A DNA stretch of 64,000 nt from contig NZ_LR134167.1 in assembly GCF_900635775.1 (NCBI RefSeq), positions 591,001 to 655,000 of the forward strand, given 5' to 3'. Numbering within the stretch: the stretch's first letter is position 1; each line of letters starts with the position of its first letter. The position numbers were made by a program, and so were the translations under genes. The notes beneath the pieces are model-generated. The model ran no database searches, was not told the DNA's origin, and worked only from the letters and a program-made list of their open reading frames with translations. Below, in pieces: positions 58,018-64,000 of this stretch. This DNA comes from Avibacterium volantium (GTDB lineage Bacteria; Pseudomonadota; Gammaproteobacteria; Enterobacterales; Pasteurellaceae).

Positions 58018-59679
58018 TTAAGCTTTTTTCCCTGATTGCAGTAAAGAACGAGTTAAAATCAACACGGGAATAATCCCCACTAAAATAAGCACCAAAGCAG
58101 GCAAGGCGGCGCGTTCAAGCTGTTCATCTGAAGTAAAGGTGAAAACGTGGGTGGCGAGCGTATCAAAATTAAACGGACGCAACAATAAAGACGCATTGAG
58201 TTCTTTCATACTTTCAATAAAAACTAGCAATAATGCGGTGAAAATGCCTTTGCGCATTAAGGGTAAGTGGATTTTGCGCCAAATTCCCCAAGATTTATAG
58301 CCTAACATTCTGCCTGCCATATCTAAAGACGGCGGAATTTGACTCAAGCTGGTTTCTAAGCTGCCCAATGCCATCGCCGAAAAGCGGATCACATAAGCGG
58401 ACACAAGGGCGAAAATGGAGCCAGAAAACACCAAGCCAAGCATTGGCAAATCAAGCCATTTTAACAAGCGGTTAAGTTGATGATCGGCAAAGGTAAAAGG
58501 AATTAACAAGCCGATTGCCAGAACTGTTCCGGGAATGGCGTAACCTAGCGCAGAAAAACGCACGGCTATTTTAGCCAAAGGCGTTGGGCGTAACCTTGCC
58601 CAAAAGTGCATTAATAACGCTAAGCATACGCAGATGATCATTGCTAGCCCAGAAACCAGCAAGCTGTTTTGGCTATATTGCCAGAAATCCGCTGTCCACG
58701 CTTGTTCAAAATAGATAATTGACCAATAACTTAGCTGAAAGAGCGGGATAAAAAATGCAAGAATAATTAACAGGGTGCTGAATAACAATAATCCCCAGCC
58801 TAGTCCATTGAGCCGTTGGGTTTGCGCAGGGCGCTGTCCTGAACGTTGATAATAGCGTTGTTGGCGGCGTGCATAACGCTCAATGCTAATAAATAGCACT
58901 AACAATCCGAGCATAAACAGAGAAATCTGTGCCGCGGCTTGCAAATCGCCAAAGCCAAGCCAAGTGTCGTAAATCGCCGTAGTGAGTGAAGGAATGGCAA
59001 AAAACGCCACCGTACCAAAATCGCCCAAGGTTTCCATTGCCACCAAGGCGCAACCCACCGCAATAGCTGGTCGGATAAGGGCAAAGGTAATTTTGTAAAA
59101 CACACGCCAGCGGCTTGCGCCCAATAGTTTTGCGCTTTGCTGTAAATTGTCGCCTTGCTCCATCAACGCCATTCTGACTAATAAGAAAATATAAGGATAC
59201 AACGACAACGCCAAAATAAAGCAAGCGCCGCCTAGGCTACGAATGGAAGGAAACCAATAATCTTGCTTACTTTGCCAATCAAACCAAGTGCGCAAACTTT
59301 GTTGCACGATGCCGGGATAGTCTAAAAAATCCGTGTAAAGATAGGCAGATAAATACGCAGGAATGGCAAGGGGCAGGCAAAGTAACCATTGCAACAGCGT
59401 TTTGCCAACAAAATGATAACGCGACACCAAAAATGCGCAGGGCAAGGCAAAGCATAAACTGAGCGCAGTTGTGCCGAATACTAAGCTTAGAGAATTGAAT
59501 AAATAGTCGGTAAACACCGTTTGCCATAAATGTTGCAAACTGTGCAATGAGCCTTCAAACGCCGAAAACAACAAGGCGATAATCGGCAGCAAGAAGAACC
59601 CCAATACCGCCAATAATGCGATAAGTGCGGTGCTTTTTGCGAAAAAATTTTTATGTTTTGCGGAATTATCCATAATCAA
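58018..59679 (-). CDS. fbpB: Ferric iron ABC transporter permease (fused)
   Basis: The 553-residue protein has about 12 helices in two homologous permease halves. Each has an EAA-type loop: EQGDNLQQSAKLLGASRWRVFYKI (about 175-200) and LSQIPPSLDMAGRMLGYKSWGIW (about 445-467). Such fused permeases serve FbpA-type Fe(3+) importers. It follows fbpA by 51 bp and precedes fbpC by 2 bp, so the three genes form one unit. A USS is embedded near its 5' end. Confidence 0.9.
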   Translation of the reverse strand: MIMDNSAKHKNFFAKSTALIALLAVLGFFLLPIIALLFSAFEGSLHSLQHLWQTVFTDYLFNSLSLVFGTTALSLCFALPCAFLVSRYHFVGKTLLQWLLCLPLAIPAYLSAYLYTDFLDYPGIVQQSLRTWFDWQSKQDYWFPSIRSLGGACFILALSLYPYIFLLVRMALMEQGDNLQQSAKLLGASRWRVFYKITFALIRPAIAVGCALVAMETLGDFGTVAFFAIPSLTTAIYDTWLGFGDLQAAAQISLFMLGLLVLFISIERYARRQQRYYQRSGQRPAQTQRLNGLGWGLLLFSTLLIILAFFIPLFQLSYWSIIYFEQAWTADFWQYSQNSLLVSGLAMIICVCLALLMHFWARLRPTPLAKIAVRFSALGYAIPGTVLAIGLLIPFTFADHQLNRLLKWLDLPMLGLVFSGSIFALVSAYVIRFSAMALGSLETSLSQIPPSLDMAGRMLGYKSWGIWRKIHLPLMRKGIFTALLLVFIESMKELNASLLLRPFNFDTLATHVFTFTSDEQLERAALPALVLILVGIIPVLILTRSLLQSGKKA

Positions 59680-59730
59680 AATAAAACTAGCCTATCCCTG
59701 ATGGGTATAGGCTAGCATAGATTGGATCTA

Positions 59731-60741
59731 TTACAGATCAAATTTTACTTCATCGATTAATTTCAACGCATTTTCATAGTTTTCTGCGATTTTTTCTAAT
59801 GGCAGATTATCTTGTTTAAATTCACCCCAAGATTGCACCAATTTAGATTTTTGTACAGACGGTTTTACTGGATATTCGTGGTTCAATTCGGCATAAAGAT
59901 GCTGTGCTTTGTCGCCACTTAAAAATTCCACCAATTTCACCGCGTTGTCTTTATTTGGTGCATATTTTGCTACTACCACACCGCTGATATTCATATGCGT
60001 TCCCACGGTTTCTTGGTTTGGATAGTTGATATAAGCCGCTTCCGCCCAGTTTTTTTGTTTTTCATCTTCCAGCATTTTGCCATAATAATAGCTATTGCCT
60101 AATGAATAATCGCACACGCCTTCTTTAATCGCTTTCACTTGATCACGGTCGCCGCCCTGTGGTTTTTGTGCCAAGTTCGCTTTTAATCCTGTTAAGAAAT
60201 CTTTAGCTTTTTCTACGCCATCGTGAGCAATCATTGAAGCAATTAATGAAACATTGTAAGAATGTTTGCCTGAACGCACACAAACTTTGCCTTTTAATTC
60301 AGGTTTGGCTAAATCGTAGTAAGTGAAGCTTGCTGGCAATTTACCCACGCGATCTTTCGATGAATACACCACTCGCGCGCGGCTGGTTAGCGCAAACCAT
60401 TTGCCTTGGCTATCACGGAATTTTGCAGGAATATTACTTTCTAATACAGAAGATTGGATCGATTGAGCCAAACCTGCATTAACAATTTCCATCACACGGC
60501 TAATGTCCACGGTTAATAGTACATCAGCCGGGCTAAGCTCACCTTCACGTTTTACCCGCTCAACTAAGCCTTTATCGGCAAAAATAAAATTCACTTTCAC
60601 GCCCGTTTCTTGCTCAAATTGTTTCAAGATAGGTTCGATCAAATAAGGTTGGCGATAAGAATAGACATTCACTTCGTTGGCGGCGAAAGCAGGCGCTGCA
60701 AATGTGGTTAATAAGGCCAAAGCAGATAATGTTTTTTTCAT
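59731..60741 (-). CDS. fbpA: Periplasmic ferric iron-binding protein
   Basis: FbpA ('bacterial transferrin') carries Fe(3+) across the periplasm. From ATG 60741 the 336-residue precursor has a Sec signal MKKTLSALALLTTFAAPAFA cut before ANEVNVYSYRQPYLIEP. The iron-ligand tyrosines are in SLGNSYYYGKMLEDE (about 215). An earlier in-frame ATG at 60798 lies before the ribosome site and would spoil the signal peptide. It heads fbpABC and is divergent from groES. A Fur-like box lies about 200 bp upstream, consistent with iron repression. Confidence 0.93.
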   Translation of the reverse strand: MKKTLSALALLTTFAAPAFAANEVNVYSYRQPYLIEPILKQFEQETGVKVNFIFADKGLVERVKREGELSPADVLLTVDISRVMEIVNAGLAQSIQSSVLESNIPAKFRDSQGKWFALTSRARVVYSSKDRVGKLPASFTYYDLAKPELKGKVCVRSGKHSYNVSLIASMIAHDGVEKAKDFLTGLKANLAQKPQGGDRDQVKAIKEGVCDYSLGNSYYYGKMLEDEKQKNWAEAAYINYPNQETVGTHMNISGVVVAKYAPNKDNAVKLVEFLSGDKAQHLYAELNHEYPVKPSVQKSKLVQSWGEFKQDNLPLEKIAENYENALKLIDEVKFDL

Positions 60742-60935
60742 TGCACGTTCTCCGTGGTTAAAGTTGAGTGATTGGTTAAAATCTCTGCGTTTTTGCACCG
60801 CACTTTGCGTAGAAAATAGAATTTCTCCTTTTGAATTCAGTGAAAAACGCCTGTTAAATTTAGCTGAAACTTTTTAGCCAAGCTTTGTTTTAGCTAGCAT
60901 TGACTTTACCGAAAAAAATGCAGTAAGTAAATAAA

Positions 60936-60954
60936 AATTATTCTCATCTTTATC
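60936..60954. promoter_or_regulatory. Fur-like box upstream of fbpA
   Basis: Read on the minus strand, GATAAAGATGAGAATAATT matches the 19-bp Fur consensus at 13 positions. A possible promoter (TTTACT, 17 bp, TAAAGT) lies just downstream toward fbpA. The remaining part of the 342-bp gap toward fbpA shows no gene. Confidence 0.6.
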
Positions 60955-61008
60955 TCAAAAGTGCAGGGCTTTTTTTACCTGTTTTTGCAAAAAATTTTTT
61001 GTTATTCT

Positions 61009-61036
61009 CTTGAAAGGAAAAAATCCTGCCCCATAT
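61009..61036 (+). promoter_or_regulatory. Sigma-32 heat-shock promoter of groESL
   Basis: CTTGAAA (61009-61015), a 13-bp spacer and CCCCATAT (61029-61036) match the sigma-32 consensus (CTTGAAA, 11-16 bp, CCCCATnT) in every listed base. It lies about 50 bp before the groES ATG. Confidence 0.95.
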
Positions 61037-61083
61037 TGAAGATACTTTTTTGTTTAAAACCTCAACTTAAGAAGGAAATTACA

Positions 61084-61374
61084 ATGAATATTCGTCCATT
61101 ACACGATCGTGTGATCATCAAACGTGAAGAAGTGGAAACCCTTTCTGCTGGCGGAATTGTTTTAACTGGTTCTGCGGCGACTAAATCAACCCGTGCAAAA
61201 GTGCTTGCCGTGGGTAAAGGGCGCATTTTAGAAAATGGCACTGTGTTGCCTTTAGATGTAAAAGTTGGCGACACCATTATCTTCAATGATGGCTATGGCG
61301 TGAAAGCGGAAAAAATTGATGGCGAAGAAGTGTTAATCATTTCTGAAAGCGATATTTTAGCTATCGTAGAATAA
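61084..61374 (+). CDS. groES: Co-chaperonin GroES
   Basis: GroES is the seven-fold lid of the GroEL folding chamber. The 96-residue protein begins [19 protein letters not shown] and has the mobile loop [15 protein letters not shown] that docks onto GroEL. It ends [15 protein letters not shown]. The start at ATG 61084 follows AAGAAGGA. Expression is driven by the sigma-32 promoter. groEL follows after 78 bp, with a USS dyad in the gap. Confidence 0.98.
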   Translation: MNIRPLHDRVIIKREEVETLSAGGIVLTGSAATKSTRAKVLAVGKGRILENGTVLPLDVKVGDTIIFNDGYGVKAEKIDGEEVLIISESDILAIVE

Positions 61375-61390
61375 TCCCAAATCAATCATC

Positions 61391-61422
61391 AAAAAGTGCG
61401 GTTATTTTTCACCGCACTTTTA
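61391..61422. other. USS dyad between groES and groEL
   Basis: AAAAGTGCGGT and ACCGCACTTTT (signals at 61394-61402 and 61411-61419) form an 11-bp stem with an 8-nt loop. It has the shape of an intrinsic terminator within the operon but has only four T at its end, so partial attenuation or mRNA protection are the likely roles. Confidence 0.75.
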
Positions 61423-61449
61423 GCAAAATTAATTATTAAGAAGGAATAA

Positions 61450-63096
<1,647 letters not shown>

Positions 63097-63166
63097 TTCG
63101 TCCCGAAGCCTCATTTTTAAAGTGCGGTGGAAATTTTTCTGATTTTTAGATTTCTATTGCACAAAT

Positions 63167-63196
63167 CCCCGTAGTTTTAGCTGCGGGGAGTTTTTT
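63167..63196 (+). terminator. Terminator after groEL
   Basis: CCCCGTAG-ttttag-CTGCGGGG (one G-T pair) is followed by AG and six T. Confidence 0.88.
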
Positions 63197-63359
63197 ATCA
63201 TTGGAATAATACGTTAGGGAAAAATCATCAGCATAAAAGAAGAACAAGTTAGAAAATGAGTTACGATTGCTTGTTTTGTCAAAAAGTGCGGATATGTTTT
63301 TAGAAACATAAATATAAAATAAGAATAAATGAAAGTTTGTTAAGCAGAAATGATTATAA

Positions 63360-63436
63360 TGGCACGCCCTATTGGATTCGAACCAATGACCTACGGCTTA
63401 GAAGGCCGTTGCTCTATCCAGCTGAGCTAAGGGCGC
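63360..63436 (-). tRNA. tRNA-Arg(TCT)
   Basis: The 77-nt cloverleaf on the minus strand has anticodon loop CTTCTAA between ACGGC and GCCGT (TCT), acceptor GCGCCCT/AGGGCGT with a G-T first pair, and an encoded CCA. Confidence 0.95.
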
Positions 63437-63466
63437 ATTTCAAATGGATATAGATAAAAAAAGAAG

Positions 63467-63543
63467 TGGTCGGCGAGATAGGATTTGAACCTACGACCCA
63501 CTGGTCCCAAACCAGTTGCGCTACCAAGCTGCGCTACTCGCCG
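63467..63543 (-). tRNA. tRNA-Pro(TGG)
   Basis: The 77-nt cloverleaf on the minus strand has acceptor CGGCGAG/CTCGCCG and anticodon loop TTTGGGA between ACTGG and CCAGT (TGG). CCA is encoded. It lies 30 bp upstream of tRNA-Arg on the same strand, so the two are likely co-transcribed. Confidence 0.96.
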
Positions 63544-63662
63544 ACAGATGTGTAGCATTATAAGTAGCTTTCATTATCAGTCAATGAATTTTTTCTATTT
63601 TTTATTTAATCGCTCAAAATTATCTCAATTAGGCTTACATTGGAATGTTTTTTTTGAGAAAA

Positions 63663-63678
63663 TAGCAAACGTTTACTT
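63663..63678. promoter_or_regulatory. PurR-like operator upstream of folD
   Basis: TAGCAAACGTTTACTT matches the PurR consensus core GCAAACGTTT exactly, with partial flanks. It lies 30 bp before the folD ATG. Purine control of one-carbon genes is known in enteric bacteria; control of folD here is inference. Confidence 0.55.
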
Positions 63679-63707
63679 TCTCAGTATTTCATTTTAAGGA
63701 AAACGTA

Positions 63708-64000
63708 ATGACGGCACAAATCATCTCTGGCACAGCTCTCTCTAAAGAAATCAAATCAGAAATTGCTGAAAAAATTCAACAATATACTCAACAAGGCAAG
63801 CGTGCACCGGGGTTAGCGGTGATTTTAGTCGGGGCCGATCCTGCCTCGCAAGTTTATGTTGCCAGCAAACGCAAAAGCTGCGAAGAAATCGGAATGTTTT
63901 CTAAGTCTTATGATTTACCTGAAAGTACAACCGAGCAAGAATTGCTTGCTCTGATTGATGAGCTAAATGCAGATCCACTAATTGATGGTATTTTAGTTCA
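63708..64000 (+). CDS. folD: Bifunctional methylenetetrahydrofolate dehydrogenase/cyclohydrolase, N-terminal part
   Basis: FolD interconverts 5,10-methylene- and 10-formyl-tetrahydrofolate with NADP+. The first ~97 residues are visible and run off the window. They read [22 protein letters not shown], then [31 protein letters not shown], which contains the catalytic Tyr-Lys pair (YVASKRK), and [18 protein letters not shown] precedes the ATG. A PurR-like palindrome lies upstream. No break is seen in the part present. Confidence 0.95.
   Translation, partial: MTAQIISGTALSKEIKSEIAEKIQQYTQQGKRAPGLAVILVGADPASQVYVASKRKSCEEIGMFSKSYDLPESTTEQELLALIDELNADPLIDGILV

Noticed and set aside
60961..61083. N-terminal extension of GroES from 60961
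   Set aside because: The stretch contains the sigma-32 promoter; GroES begins at MNIRPLHDR at 61084.

Overview
The window is chromosomal core DNA of a gammaproteobacterium of the family Pasteurellaceae. The clearest mark is the 9-mer AAGTGCGGT (or its complement ACCGCACTT), the Haemophilus-type DNA uptake signal sequence (USS). By eye it occurs about fifty times, in genes and in intergenic hairpins. Protein sequences and gene order (priA-ftsN, yqaB/yqaA/luxS, glp cluster, ssb/uvrA, mreBCD, gltX with tRNA-Val genes, groESL) also fit a Haemophilus/Aggregatibacter/Pasteurella/Avibacterium relative. The mannitol operon mtlADR argues against H. influenzae itself. Genus and species cannot be fixed from the sequence alone. 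I saw no prophage, insertion sequence, integron or CRISPR array.

Layout: 1-5.9 kb: end of a TatD-type nuclease gene, a DUF1523 protein, a PaeA/YtfL-like membrane protein, rpmE, priA, ftsN. 5.9-11 kb: a TetR regulator with an RND efflux adaptor and pump. 11-17 kb: pyrG, eno, a DUF2251-type protein, a YceK-like lipoprotein, rep. 17.1-17.5 kb: tRNA-Ser and two tRNA-Arg. 17.5-22.3 kb: a PRD-like protein, yqaB, a hexapeptide acetyltransferase, yqaA, two tandem small-RNA-like elements, luxS, purT, a small membrane protein. 22.3-31.2 kb: glycerol-3-phosphate block glpG, glpR, glpABC, glpTQ. 31.2-35.3 kb: ftsY with a repeat-expanded acidic domain, rsmD, dprA, a copper-type DUF305 gene. 35.4-42.6 kb: a BCCT transporter, a cation/proton antiporter, polA. 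42.7-44.2 kb: a frameshifted GNAT acetyltransferase and an ADP-ribosylglycohydrolase. 44.3-48.2 kb: mtlADR. 48.3-54.7 kb: ssb, uvrA, mreBCD. 54.8-57 kb: three tRNA-Val, gltX, tRNA-Ala. 57-60.8 kb: ferric-iron ABC transporter fbpABC. 61-63.1 kb: groES-groEL. 63.3-64 kb: tRNA-Arg, tRNA-Pro and the start of folD.

Regulation is unusually readable. There are near-consensus CRP sites at glp and mtl, CRP-S (Sxy-dependent competence) sites at dprA and ssb, a LexA box at ssb/uvrA, a sigma-32 promoter at groESL, a Fur-like box at fbpA, a MerR/CueR-type promoter at the DUF305 gene, a TetR palindrome at the efflux operon, GlpR-like dyads in the glp region and a PurR-like box at folD. The most interesting unexplained element is a pair of homologous RNA genes of about 72-79 nt, divergent from luxS. 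One has a sigma-E-type promoter, the same arrangement as MicA in E. coli. A second unusual item is the 75-bp tandem repeat in ftsY, most units of which carry an intact uptake signal.
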